64,000 bases of DNA from Chersky-267 sp963744115 (GTDB taxonomy: Bacteria; Chloroflexota; Limnocylindria; Limnocylindrales; CSP1-4), in contig CAVUSI010000002.1 of the NCBI GenBank assembly GCA_963744115.1, positions 496,001 through 560,000 on the forward strand, in the 5' to 3' direction. Numbering within the stretch: the stretch's first letter is position 1; every line of letters begins with the position of its first letter. The notes beneath the pieces were generated by a model. It had not been told where the DNA came from. It did not search any database and saw only the letters and a program-made list of their open reading frames with translations. The translations under genes and the position numbers were made by a program. Shown piece after piece: positions 1 to 12,099 of this stretch.

Positions 1-260
1 ATCGCCCTCGGCGTCGCTCCCGGCCTGGCGGCGGCGAGGTCTCGCCGCGGCGCTGGTCGCGGCGTCGATCGAGGACGCCCGAGCCCGGAGCGTCGGCCTC
101 CTCGCCAGGATCGGAACGGGGGAGCGCGACGTGATCGAACCGCTGCCGATCGTCGACCCGCCACGAGATCGCCGATCGCCTGCTGACGGGGGCAGGGTTC
201 GAGCGGATCCCTGGACCGCCGGGCGACAGTCCCGCGCGGGTCGTGGCCTACCGGACGTAG
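1..260 (+). pseudogene. C-terminal part of a GNAT-like acetyltransferase, broken by two apparent +1 shifts
   Basis: No single frame is open, but three consecutive frame segments join into one plausible protein end. Frame 1 reads ALGVAPGL. Dropping one base near 28 continues as RRRGLAAALVAASIEDAR, which resembles the acetyl-CoA-binding motif A of GNAT enzymes. Dropping one base near 161 continues as HEIADRLLTGAGFERIPG and ends at the TAG at 258-260. The 5' end lies outside the window. A GNAT reading is inferred from the RRRGLAAAL signature only. It may be a decayed gene or an intact gene carrying sequencing insertions; similar single-base breaks occur in three other genes of this window. Confidence 0.4.
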
Positions 261-262
261 AA

Positions 263-290
263 GAAGCGGCGAGCCCCAGCTCGCCGCTTC
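263..290. terminator. Bidirectional GC-rich hairpin terminator
   Basis: A perfect 12-bp inverted repeat (263-274 with 279-290) encloses a 4-nt loop. It sits between the converging acetyltransferase remnant and the small membrane protein. The stem base is GAAGC/GCTTC and there is no real T run, so function as a terminator is inferred from position and stem quality. Confidence 0.6.
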
Positions 291-315
291 GTTCGGTCGG
301 GATCGATCGTCGGCG

Positions 316-528
316 TCAGCCGGCGAGGACCGCGGATGCGGTGGCGATGATCGCCGCCGCCGCGCTTCCGAGTGCCACCAGGAGGCGATTCCCGCCGCCC
401 CACTTCGGATCCGGCGTCGAGTGGATCCGGGCCTCGTGGGCCTGCTTGGCGAGCCGGCTCCGGTCCGCCTCGCGCATCAGATCGGCCTGATGGTGACGAG
501 TGAACTCCTGGCTGAAGTAGGTGTTCAT
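316..528 (-). CDS. Small single-span membrane protein of unknown function
   Basis: 70 residues starting MNTYFSQEFTRHHQ. The first two thirds are charged and rich in His, Arg and Glu. The last 22 residues form one hydrophobic alanine-rich segment that could span the membrane, giving a tail-anchored-like layout. The start at 528 is chosen over an upstream in-frame start at 564 because a GAGGGG ribosome binding site lies just before it. The gene stands alone, convergent with the acetyltransferase remnant and sharing its hairpin. I recognise no family; the pattern of a charged N-terminal arm ending in a hydrophobic tail is all that can be said. Confidence 0.6.
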   Translation of the reverse strand: MNTYFSQEFTRHHQADLMREADRSRLAKQAHEARIHSTPDPKWGGGNRLLVALGSAAAAIIATASAVLAG

Positions 529-869
529 GTCATCCCCTCGGTTCGTTCGTGGGTGCTGCCGCATCCGTTGCCTGAATGCTCCACCCGGGAGGCCCGTCCG
601 GACGACCGCCCGGCCGACCCGTCACCGGTCAACCCGAGCCACCGCTGGGAGTCGCACCAGGCCTACCCCGGCTGTCACCCGTGCGACACGGCCCGTGCTC
701 TCGGTGACCTTCGAGAGGGTCAAGGTGCCGACCAATGGCACCCCCAAGGCGGGCCTCATGGCCCGTCATCACGCTTGCGGCCCGTCGCTATGGTGATGAC
801 GGTTTCGGAGCGCCGGAGTCGCCAGGATGAACAGGGCGGCTCGAACGGGCGCCCAGGGAGGGTCAGGAA
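529..869. other. Divergent upstream region with no gene seen
   Basis: This stretch separates the leftward small membrane protein from the rightward DoxX gene. It holds the small gene's GAGGGG site, a short inverted repeat GGTGCC/GGCACC around 723-742, and the GGGAGG-type ribosome binding site of the DoxX gene just before 870. I find no convincing ORF or RNA gene. Confidence 0.4.
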
Positions 870-1481
870 ATGCAGATCACAGCACCTTGGCACCGCAGGG
901 GCGTCGCGCTCCTGCGGATCGTCGTCGGCGTCATCTTCCTATGGGCCGGCCTGGATAAGCTCCTGGGGAGCGGGCCCGCCGGCTTTTCGGCAGCCGGGTA
1001 CCTCGGTCATGCGACCGGTGGCAGCCTTGGCTGGCCCTTCGTGGCAGCGCCGGCCGCGGACGCGGCGGTCGTCATCTACAACCCGACCCACGACCTGTGG
1101 GTCAGCCTGTCGAAGAACACCACGGCCCTGGCGATCATCAATCCGATGGTCGTGTACGGGGAGCTCGGGATCGGCATCTCACTGATCCTCGGCCTCCTGA
1201 CCCGCTTCGGCGCGATCATGGGCGCCCTGATGATGGCGCTGTTCTTCGTCGCCGGCTGGTCGTTCACCAACGGCATCGTCGAAGAGCACCTGACCTACAT
1301 GGTCGTGCTGTTGGCGATCGCCGGCCTCGGCGCGGGCAAGTACTACGGCCTCGACCAGTGGGCCGCGAGCACGGAGTTCGGCCAGAACCACGACTTCTTC
1401 CGCAAGTGGTTCCTGTCGGGTGACCCGTTGGAGCCGGCCGGCGCGGCCAATGCGGCCAGCGCGACCAGCGCTACTGCCTGA
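870..1481 (+). CDS. DoxX/DoxD-family membrane protein
   Basis: 203 residues with about four hydrophobic segments (roughly 10-30, 90-112, 115-135, 143-160). The first segment, with GVIFLWAGLDKL, is typical of the DoxX/TQO-small-subunit superfamily, whose members are linked to thiosulfate:quinone oxidation, oxidative stress or unknown membrane redox roles. The C-terminal 25 residues are an alanine-rich tail. A GGGAGGG ribosome binding site precedes the ATG. The gene is monocistronic and followed by a hairpin. The family is clear, but no substrate can be assigned. Confidence 0.8.
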   Translation: MQITAPWHRRGVALLRIVVGVIFLWAGLDKLLGSGPAGFSAAGYLGHATGGSLGWPFVAAPAADAAVVIYNPTHDLWVSLSKNTTALAIINPMVVYGELGIGISLILGLLTRFGAIMGALMMALFFVAGWSFTNGIVEEHLTYMVVLLAIAGLGAGKYYGLDQWAASTEFGQNHDFFRKWFLSGDPLEPAGAANAASATSATA

Positions 1482-1503
1482 CGACCCTCCAGCCTTCGTT
1501 CGG

Positions 1504-1531
1504 AACGGCGGGCTCTCGACGGCCCGCCGTT
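1504..1531. terminator. Hairpin terminator after the DoxX gene
   Basis: A perfect 10-bp inverted repeat AACGGCGGGC/GCCCGCCGTT (1504-1513 with 1522-1531) around an 8-nt loop, 22 nt after the DoxX stop codon. Only three Ts follow, so this is a GC-stem type without a long T tract. Confidence 0.55.
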
Positions 1532-1603
1532 TCGATTCGCGACGCTGTCGGCGGGATTCGCTCATCTGTTCGAAAGTGAGCAGCGAGGAACGTCCGGCGG
1601 GCC

Positions 1604-1609
1604 TATACT
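1604..1609 (+). promoter_or_regulatory. TATACT -10 box, leaderless-type promoter of lhr
   Basis: TATACT ends 9 nt before the GTG start at 1619, so transcription would begin at or almost at the start codon. No ribosome binding site fits between them. Confidence 0.55.
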
Positions 1610-1618
1610 CGGCGTCCC

Positions 1619-6388
<4,770 letters not shown>

Positions 6389-6403
6389 GCCGGGCTCGAC
6401 CGG

Positions 6404-7258
6404 ATGCCCGAGGGCGACACCCTCCATCGAACGGCGGACGGCCTCCGGCCGTATCTCGTCGGTCGCCCGGTCGTGTCGGTCCGGGCGAACGGGCCAGGCC
6501 CGATCCCGCAGGTCGGCCGGCTCGTCGGCTCGACCGTGGTCGACGTCGAGGCTGTCGGCAAGAACCTGCTGATCCGGTTCGACAACGGGCTCGAGCTGCG
6601 GACCCATCTGCGGATGAACGGGTCGTGGCACCGCTACCGCCCCGGCGAACCGTGGCGCCGGGCAGCGGTCCGGGCGAGGCTCGTGCTGGAGGTGCCCGGA
6701 GCCGTCGCGGTCTGCTTCGACGCGCCGGTCGTCGAGCTCCTCGAGACCCGCGCTGAGGGCCTCCACCCGGCGCTCGCGTCGCTCGGTCCCGACCTGCTCC
6801 ACCCGTCCGCCGACGTTGCCGGCGACGACGTCGAGATCCTGCGGCGCCTCCGCCTGCCCGCCTGCGCCGACCGCGCGATCGCCGAGGCGCTCCTCGACCA
6901 GCGGACGATGGCCGGCGTGGGCAACGTCTACAAGTGCGAGATCCTGTTCATCGAGCGGGTGGATCCATGGGCCCGCGTCGGCGACCTCGACGAGGCCGTC
7001 CTGCGGCGACTGGTCGCGACGGCTCGTCGGCTGCTCGTCGCGAACGCGGACCGGACCGGCGCCTCGAGGCCATCGTCCCGCCGTTCCGAGCGCGTCACCA
7101 CCCAGGGCGACCCGGCAGCGGCCGGCCAGCCGCTGTGGGTCTACCGACGAGCCGGCCGGCCGTGCCGACGCTGCGGAACGATCGTCCGGCGGCGCTCGCA
7201 GGGAGCCGACCTGCCGCGACTCACCTTCTGGTGCCCGCGCTGCCAGGCGACCGGCTGA
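6404..7258 (+). CDS. nei: Fpg/Nei-family DNA glycosylase/AP lyase, MPEGDT (Nei) type
   Basis: 284 residues. It begins MPEGDTLHR, the N-terminus whose Pro2 is the catalytic nucleophile and Glu3 the partner acid in the Fpg/Nei superfamily; the GDT variant is typical of Nei-like enzymes that remove oxidised pyrimidines. The helix-two-turn-helix segment contains AGVGNVYKCEILF (about 168-180). The C-terminal zinc finger is visible as CRRCG ... CPRC. The start lies 15 nt after lhr, so the two are probably co-transcribed. Helicase plus glycosylase suggests joint processing of oxidised or cross-linked bases; that coupling is known context for Lhr in actinobacteria and inference here. Confidence 0.9.
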   Translation: MPEGDTLHRTADGLRPYLVGRPVVSVRANGPGPIPQVGRLVGSTVVDVEAVGKNLLIRFDNGLELRTHLRMNGSWHRYRPGEPWRRAAVRARLVLEVPGAVAVCFDAPVVELLETRAEGLHPALASLGPDLLHPSADVAGDDVEILRRLRLPACADRAIAEALLDQRTMAGVGNVYKCEILFIERVDPWARVGDLDEAVLRRLVATARRLLVANADRTGASRPSSRRSERVTTQGDPAAAGQPLWVYRRAGRPCRRCGTIVRRRSQGADLPRLTFWCPRCQATG

Positions 7259-7291
7259 CGGCGCTCGGCCGGCGAGATCCCGGCGCCGTCG

Positions 7292-7987
7292 TCAGGTCGC
7301 GTCGAGCGCGACGGTCGAGCGGAGCTTGACCAGCCGACGATCCTCCGCGGCCGGGGCCACGTACCGGAAGACCGACCGATCGAGGGAGTAGATCCCGGTC
7401 GAGGCCAGCCTGATCCGTCCGAGCCGGAACGTGAAGACGGGGTTCTCGCCGTTGCCGGCGTAGTGGTACGGCGTCCCGTCGGCGGCCAGCACGGCCATGT
7501 TGGCCTGTCCGGCGAAGGTGTCGTGGAGCGCGCCGAGGAGGTGGGCGACCGGCTCGTCGGCCGTCCAGGCGTCCTCGAGCCAGCGTGCCCCGACCTCCGT
7601 GTCGGCTCGGCCGTGGATGCGGCCTTCCTTGCGGTAGCGGATCCGCCAGGATCGGTAGTCGCGCAGGTCGCCGTTGTGGCTGAAGGCATACCGTCCGGCC
7701 GGGTCGATGAATGGTTGCGTGTCGCCCATCCCGAGCGTCGACAGCCGGGACGGCCGCCGGAGATGCACGAGCAGGCTGGTCGTCTCCGTCCGGCCCAGGG
7801 CGTCGCGACCCGGGTCGTCGCGGAAGGCACGCAGGTCCCGGTACTCGCCGATCGTGCCGCCCGGCGTCAGCCAGGCCGCTCCCCAACCGAACCCGGCCAC
7901 CCCGTACCGCTCGAGCCGCTCGCTGAACGTCCACAGCTCGTCGAGCCGGAACGGCTCCGCCGCACGCGCCACGAACTGCTCGCACAT
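7292..7987 (-). CDS. Class II glutamine amidotransferase domain protein (YafJ/EgtC-like)
   Basis: 231 residues starting MCEQFVARAAEPF. Cys2 directly after the initiator Met is the N-terminal nucleophile of class II (Ntn) glutamine amidotransferases. Further along are the SHNGDLRDY stretch, matching the Asn-Gly part of the glutaminase pocket, and a DTEVGARWL helix. There is no attached synthetase or isomerase domain, so it is a stand-alone glutaminase domain of the YafJ/EgtC class with unknown acceptor. The start at 7987 is fixed by the requirement for Cys2 and by a TACCAT box 7 nt upstream. It converges on nei with a 33-nt gap. Confidence 0.82.
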   Translation of the reverse strand: MCEQFVARAAEPFRLDELWTFSERLERYGVAGFGWGAAWLTPGGTIGEYRDLRAFRDDPGRDALGRTETTSLLVHLRRPSRLSTLGMGDTQPFIDPAGRYAFSHNGDLRDYRSWRIRYRKEGRIHGRADTEVGARWLEDAWTADEPVAHLLGALHDTFAGQANMAVLAADGTPYHYAGNGENPVFTFRLGRIRLASTGIYSLDRSVFRYVAPAAEDRRLVKLRSTVALDAT

Positions 7988-7994
7988 CGGCGGG

Positions 7995-8000
7995 ATGGTA
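7995..8000 (-). promoter_or_regulatory. TACCAT -10 box, leaderless-type promoter of the amidotransferase gene
   Basis: On the minus strand TACCAT ends 7 nt before the ATG at 7987. There is no space for a ribosome binding site. Confidence 0.5.
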
Positions 8001-8143
8001 CCGCAGACACGCTCGGTCACCCGCCGCGAACGTGCCCGAGACCGGGTCTCGTCACGTCCGGATCGCGACGACGTCGTGACATCGACGGCGTAGGCTGATG
8101 GCGAGTCCAGGGACCCAGTGCCGCCGGCGATCGGGAGGGCGGG

Positions 8144-9562
8144 ATGCACGGACCCAGCGGTGGGACGACCGGAGGGGGCGCGGCGGGCGCCGAAGCAGGC
8201 GGACGTCCGACCGAAGCGCTCAGCTTCCGCGAGCTGTTCGATCTCAACGCCTATTGGCTGGCGATCAACATCCTGTGGGGGGCGATCGGGATCAGCCTCC
8301 TCCCGCTGCTCATGGTCGATCTCGTCTGCCGCGGCGACAAGGCATGCCCGGATCCGTCTGCCATCCTGCCCGGGGTGACCGTCGGCAAGGGTGCGGCCGA
8401 GGCGATCATCATCAACCTGGGCGTGGTCATCGCGATCCTCGTCCAGCCGACGGTGGCCGCGATCAGCGACCACACGAGCAGCCGGCTCGGCCGACGCAAG
8501 CCGTTCATCATCGTCGGGACCCTGCTCGACATGGTCTTCCTCCTCGGCCTGTATCTCGCGGGCGCCTGGATCGGGATCCTCCTCTTCTACTGCCTTCTCC
8601 AGTTCAGCTCGAACTTCGCCCAGGGCCCGTTCCAGGGCTATATGCCCGATCTCGTCCCGGCCAAGCAGGTCGGGCTGGCCAGCGGGTTGATGGGCCTGAT
8701 GATCCTGGTCGGCATCGGCGGCGGGGCGATGCTGGTCGCCGTCGCGAACGCGCTCGGCAACCCGCGCTTCGTCATCTTCGCGATCATGGCCGTCGAGCTC
8801 ACGACGATGCTGCTGACCGTCTTCCGGGTCCGCGAGGGGCGACAGGGCATCCCGCGGGAGGGGAAGTCGTGGCTCCAGGTCGGGCTCGGTGCGTGGGGCA
8901 CCGACATCCTGCGCGAGCGGAGCTTCGTCTGGCTCCTGGGCTCACGGCTGTTCTTCCTGATGACCGGGGCGACCCTCACGGCGATCGCCTTCTTCTACAT
9001 GGCCGACTCGTTCGGGATGGCGACGCAGACCGCGCTCGACTACACCTTCGTCGCCGGCGCCCTGATCGTCGCGTTCGGTGCCATCGCGACGGTCCCGTCG
9101 GGTCGGCTGTCGGGCCGGATCGGCCGGAAGCGGATGATCTACATCTCGGCGATCATCGGCTCGGTCGGGATGGCCTGCCTGGTCCTCTCGCCGTCGTCGA
9201 TCGTCGCACTCGGCTTCGCCGTGCCGGTGGGCGTGGCATCCGGGATCTTCCTGGCCGTCGACTGGGCGCTGATGACCGACATCATCCCGAAGGCCGAGTC
9301 CGGGCGATACATGGGCATCAGCAACGTCGTGACGGGATCGTCCGGGGCGATCGCCGCGGCCATCGCGCTCGTCCTCGTCGACGTCGGGAACCACGCCTTC
9401 GGGGTGGGTGCCGGACCGCGGCTCGCGTTCGGCGTCGCGTGTTCGTACTACCTGATCGGGTCCCTCCTGCTGACGCAGGTCGACGAGCGCCGTCGTGAGG
9501 ACGTGCCGTCGGCCGTGTCGGCCGAGCCCGTGCCCGTCGCCGCCGCCGGCTCGACCAGCTGA
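8144..9562 (+). CDS. MFS transporter, GPH/sucrose-transporter-like
   Basis: 472 residues with about 12 hydrophobic segments. The conserved loop after TM2 reads SDHTSSRLGRRKPFI, close to the glycoside-pentoside-hexuronide and sucrose transporter version of the MFS loop motif (D..S.R.GRR.P). A second copy of the loop, SGRLSGRIGRKRMI, lies at mid-protein. The first 30 residues are a Gly-rich cytoplasmic tail and the last 25 an Ala/Pro tail. A GGGAGG ribosome binding site sits a few bases before the ATG. A sugar substrate is suggested by the loop; there are no sugar genes beside it to support that. Confidence 0.8.
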   Translation: MHGPSGGTTGGGAAGAEAGGRPTEALSFRELFDLNAYWLAINILWGAIGISLLPLLMVDLVCRGDKACPDPSAILPGVTVGKGAAEAIIINLGVVIAILVQPTVAAISDHTSSRLGRRKPFIIVGTLLDMVFLLGLYLAGAWIGILLFYCLLQFSSNFAQGPFQGYMPDLVPAKQVGLASGLMGLMILVGIGGGAMLVAVANALGNPRFVIFAIMAVELTTMLLTVFRVREGRQGIPREGKSWLQVGLGAWGTDILRERSFVWLLGSRLFFLMTGATLTAIAFFYMADSFGMATQTALDYTFVAGALIVAFGAIATVPSGRLSGRIGRKRMIYISAIIGSVGMACLVLSPSSIVALGFAVPVGVASGIFLAVDWALMTDIIPKAESGRYMGISNVVTGSSGAIAAAIALVLVDVGNHAFGVGAGPRLAFGVACSYYLIGSLLLTQVDERRREDVPSAVSAEPVPVAAAGSTS

Positions 9563-9575
9563 GCCGCGACCGGCC

Positions 9576-9624
9576 GAACGAGAGCCGCTCGACCGGCCGA
9601 AGAACGAGCCGCTCGAGCGGCCGA
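9576..9624. repeat. Imperfect tandem repeat with a 14-bp palindrome
   Basis: Two near-copies of a 23-25 bp unit (9576-9600 and 9602-9624) lie between converging genes. The second contains the perfect palindrome GCCGCTCGAGCGGC (9608-9621). It may serve as a terminator for both genes, but no T tract is present. Confidence 0.35.
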
Positions 9625-9634
9625 TGGCTCCGAC

Positions 9635-10585
9635 TCAGGGCTCGAGGCCGACGAACCTCCGGAACCGGCGCCGCGGCTCGGGGGCCCGGCGCAGGTCGGC
9701 GACGAGGCCACGATAGGTCGCCGGCCGGAGCCAGCGGATCGGGTCGTCCGATAGCCAGACATAGGGGACCGCGCCCCACAGCAGGACCAGATAGTCGAGG
9801 CGGATCGGCCGCTCGCCGAACCCGAAGATCGCCTGGAGCTGGACGATCGTCAACGGCAGCATCAGCAGGCTGAGACCGGCGAAGACACACAGCCAGGCGA
9901 GGCCCCATCCACGGGCCCGCGGGGCGAGGACGAGCCAGAATGGCGCCGGCACCCACTTCATCCAGGTCGCCATGCCCCACAGGAAGCCCCCCGACGCGGG
10001 CCCGACGAAGCGGGTCGCCCACAGCGCGAAGGTCAGCACGAGCGTGATATTGCCGGTGTCGAGGTTCGCGCCGATCGGGAACGCCAGCATGAGGATGACC
10101 ACGGCGGTCGCGAGCGGCCGCTGGCGATAGGCCCAGTGGATCGTCCAGAACAGGGCGAGGATCGCGCCGCCCCGCCAGATGAACCACGCGACGTCCCACG
10201 GGAGGAGCGCCCACGGGGCGAACAGCGGCAACATCCACGGCGCATAGACGTACGGCAGGAACGGGCCGGTCGGCGCGTACGGGTTGCCGCCGTTCAGCCA
10301 GATCCGCACGCCCGCCCAGTACGCCCGGGCGTCGGCGCCGGCCAGCTCGCCGCGCGATACGAGGCCGGCGCCGATGACCCCGGCGACCACGATGAGGATC
10401 GCCATCGCCGCGATCCGGCGCGGGTCGCGGAGCCTCGATGCCTCGCGTCGGAGCGCGCGCTGGAAGACGCCGGCGCGGCGCCTGGTCGGACGCGGGATGC
10501 GATCCGCCGGGAACCCGGCGGACGCTCGTCGCGGCGCGCCCGGGACGCCTCGACCGGGTCGCGCGGCGTCGGACGGTTCGGTCAT
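9635..10585 (-). CDS. GT87-like (DUF2029) polytopic membrane glycosyltransferase
   Basis: 316 residues with about eight membrane segments. After the first segment comes the acidic loop GADARAYWAG followed by NGGNPYAP, the pattern of the alpha-mannosyltransferase/DUF2029 (GT87) family, which uses polyprenyl-phosphate sugar donors on the outer face of the membrane. The N-terminal 60 residues are a charged Arg/Pro-rich cytoplasmic tail. The start at 10585 (MTEPSD) is chosen because sequence further upstream looks non-coding; GACAAT lies 8 nt before it. The gene is about 100 residues shorter than typical GT87 enzymes, so a C-terminal part may be absent. Acceptor unknown. Confidence 0.72.
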   Translation of the reverse strand: MTEPSDAARPGRGVPGAPRRASAGFPADRIPRPTRRRAGVFQRALRREASRLRDPRRIAAMAILIVVAGVIGAGLVSRGELAGADARAYWAGVRIWLNGGNPYAPTGPFLPYVYAPWMLPLFAPWALLPWDVAWFIWRGGAILALFWTIHWAYRQRPLATAVVILMLAFPIGANLDTGNITLVLTFALWATRFVGPASGGFLWGMATWMKWVPAPFWLVLAPRARGWGLAWLCVFAGLSLLMLPLTIVQLQAIFGFGERPIRLDYLVLLWGAVPYVWLSDDPIRWLRPATYRGLVADLRRAPEPRRRFRRFVGLEP

Positions 10586-10892
10586 CGTCGGCGATTGTCG
10601 CACGAGGCCGGGAGGGCCCCAGCCCGGTTCGAAGCCGTCCGGATGCGCACGCGCGATGTGGACGGAGATGTGGACGGCGTCGGGACGGGTCGGCGATCTC
10701 GTCCGCCGGGCCGCGCATTCTGTGGACAAAGGTCCTTCCGGGTCGGCACCGGCTGGGCGATGATGGACAGACCGGATGGGAGGCATGGGATCCGAAACGA
10801 TCCCGCAGCGCGACGACCCCGAAACGGTCGCCAGATCGCCGCGCTGGCCAGGGCGAGACCGGCCCCTCCTGGCACCCCTGGGTGCGCACGCG

Positions 10893-11189
10893 ATGACCCT
10901 CCGCGAGTACGGACTCCTGACGCAGGCCACCGACTGGCTGACCTTCACCCTGGCCATCTGGGCGGTGCCCGGGCTGATCCAGGTCGAGGTCGGACCGATC
11001 GGCAGCGTCCTCCAGGTCGGCGGCATCCTCGGGAGCCTCGCCTGGAAGTGCGCCGGCCTGGCGATCGCCTACGGGCTCCTGTCGTACGCCAAGCCGTGGG
11101 GCCAGTTCATCGGGCTGACGGCGGTCGTCGCCCTCGGCATCCTCGGCACCGTCGGCAACCTGTGGGCGCTATCGCAGGTGATGCGCTGA
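10893..11189 (+). CDS. Small membrane protein of unknown function
   Basis: 98 residues from MTLREYGLLTQATDWL, with two clear hydrophobic segments toward the C-terminus (about 50-66 and 72-92) and one weaker segment near 15-32. The frame stays open upstream to 10776 or 10785, where a GGGAGG sits too close to ATG 10785 to be a normal binding site. The extra 39 residues are Arg/Pro-rich and look non-coding, so I prefer 10893. The protein may have regulatory or structural roles in the membrane; no family is recognised. The 307 bases before it hold only a short direct repeat of GATGTGGACG near 10655-10677. Confidence 0.5.
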   Translation: MTLREYGLLTQATDWLTFTLAIWAVPGLIQVEVGPIGSVLQVGGILGSLAWKCAGLAIAYGLLSYAKPWGQFIGLTAVVALGILGTVGNLWALSQVMR

Positions 11190-11225
11190 ACCGAGGGCGC
11201 GGCTCCTCCCACGTGTCGGCTCCTG

Positions 11226-11231
11226 TATCCT
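11226..11231 (+). promoter_or_regulatory. TATCCT -10 box upstream of the cyanophycin genes
   Basis: TATCCT lies 34 nt before the GTG of cphB, giving a short leader, unlike the leaderless genes nearby. No clear -35 box is visible. Confidence 0.4.
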
Positions 11232-11265
11232 CGGGCGCAACGTTCGGGAGGCAGGCGCACCAGCA

Positions 11266-12099
11266 GTGGCCGAAGGTACCGTCATCGTCATCGGCGGCGC
11301 GGAGGACAAGGTCCGGGACCGCGTCATCCTCAGTCGGTTCATCGCGCTTGCGGGCGGCGAGGACGCAACGATCGCCGTCATCAGCACCGCCTCGTCGCTC
11401 GGCCTGGAGGCGGGACAGCGCTATCGGCAGGTGTTCACGGAGCTCGGAGCGCGCGAGGTCCACACACTCCACGCCGTGACCCGACCCCAGGCCAATGATG
11501 AGGCCGCGGTCCGTACCGTCCAGGACGCGACGGGGATCTTCATGACCGGCGGGAACCAGCTCCGGCTCGCCTCGACGCTGGGCGGGACCCGACTGGCCGA
11601 CTCGATCCTCGACCGGTTCCGCCTCGGGGCGGTCGTCGCCGGGACGAGCGCCGGTGCGTCGGCCATGAGCAGCCACATGATCGCCTTCGGGGCGTCGGGC
11701 GCGACGCCGAAGCAACGGATGGCCCAGATCGCGGCCGGCCTCGGCGTGCTCCCCGGCGTCATCATCGATCAGCACTTCCAGCAGCGGAACCGACTCGGTC
11801 GGTTGCTCAGCCTGATCGCCCAGAACCCGAGCCTCCTCGGCCTCGGCGTCGATGAGGACACGGCCGGCGTGGTCGGTCCTGACCACGTGATGGAGGTCAT
11901 CGGTCGGGGCAGCGTGACGATCATCGACGGAGCCGCCTCGGAGACGGATGCCTGGGAAGTGGGCGGCCACCGGCCCCTGATGATCAGCAACGTCGTCCTC
12001 CACTCGCTTCCTGGCGGCTACCGGTTCGACCTGCGCCGCCGCCATCGGGTCGCGACCCCGGTCCTTCGCGCGGTGAGCGGCGGCGAGGCCGCCACATGA
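11266..12099 (+). CDS. cphB: Cyanophycinase, serine exopeptidase of family S51
   Basis: 277 residues, normal size for CphB, which cleaves multi-L-arginyl-poly-L-aspartate to beta-Asp-Arg dipeptides. The nucleophile elbow GTSAGAS is present, with Ser at about 128. The start VIVIGGAEDK, the FMTGGNQ loop (about 90-96) and the DQHFQQRNRLGRL stretch (about 167-179), which carries the catalytic-region His, are family hallmarks. Translation starts at GTG 11266. The stop codon overlaps the cphA start by 4 nt (ATGA), so the degrading and making enzymes are translationally coupled. Polymer turnover in one operon implies a nitrogen/carbon reserve in this organism. Confidence 0.93.
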   Translation: MAEGTVIVIGGAEDKVRDRVILSRFIALAGGEDATIAVISTASSLGLEAGQRYRQVFTELGAREVHTLHAVTRPQANDEAAVRTVQDATGIFMTGGNQLRLASTLGGTRLADSILDRFRLGAVVAGTSAGASAMSSHMIAFGASGATPKQRMAQIAAGLGVLPGVIIDQHFQQRNRLGRLLSLIAQNPSLLGLGVDEDTAGVVGPDHVMEVIGRGSVTIIDGAASETDAWEVGGHRPLMISNVVLHSLPGGYRFDLRRRHRVATPVLRAVSGGEAAT

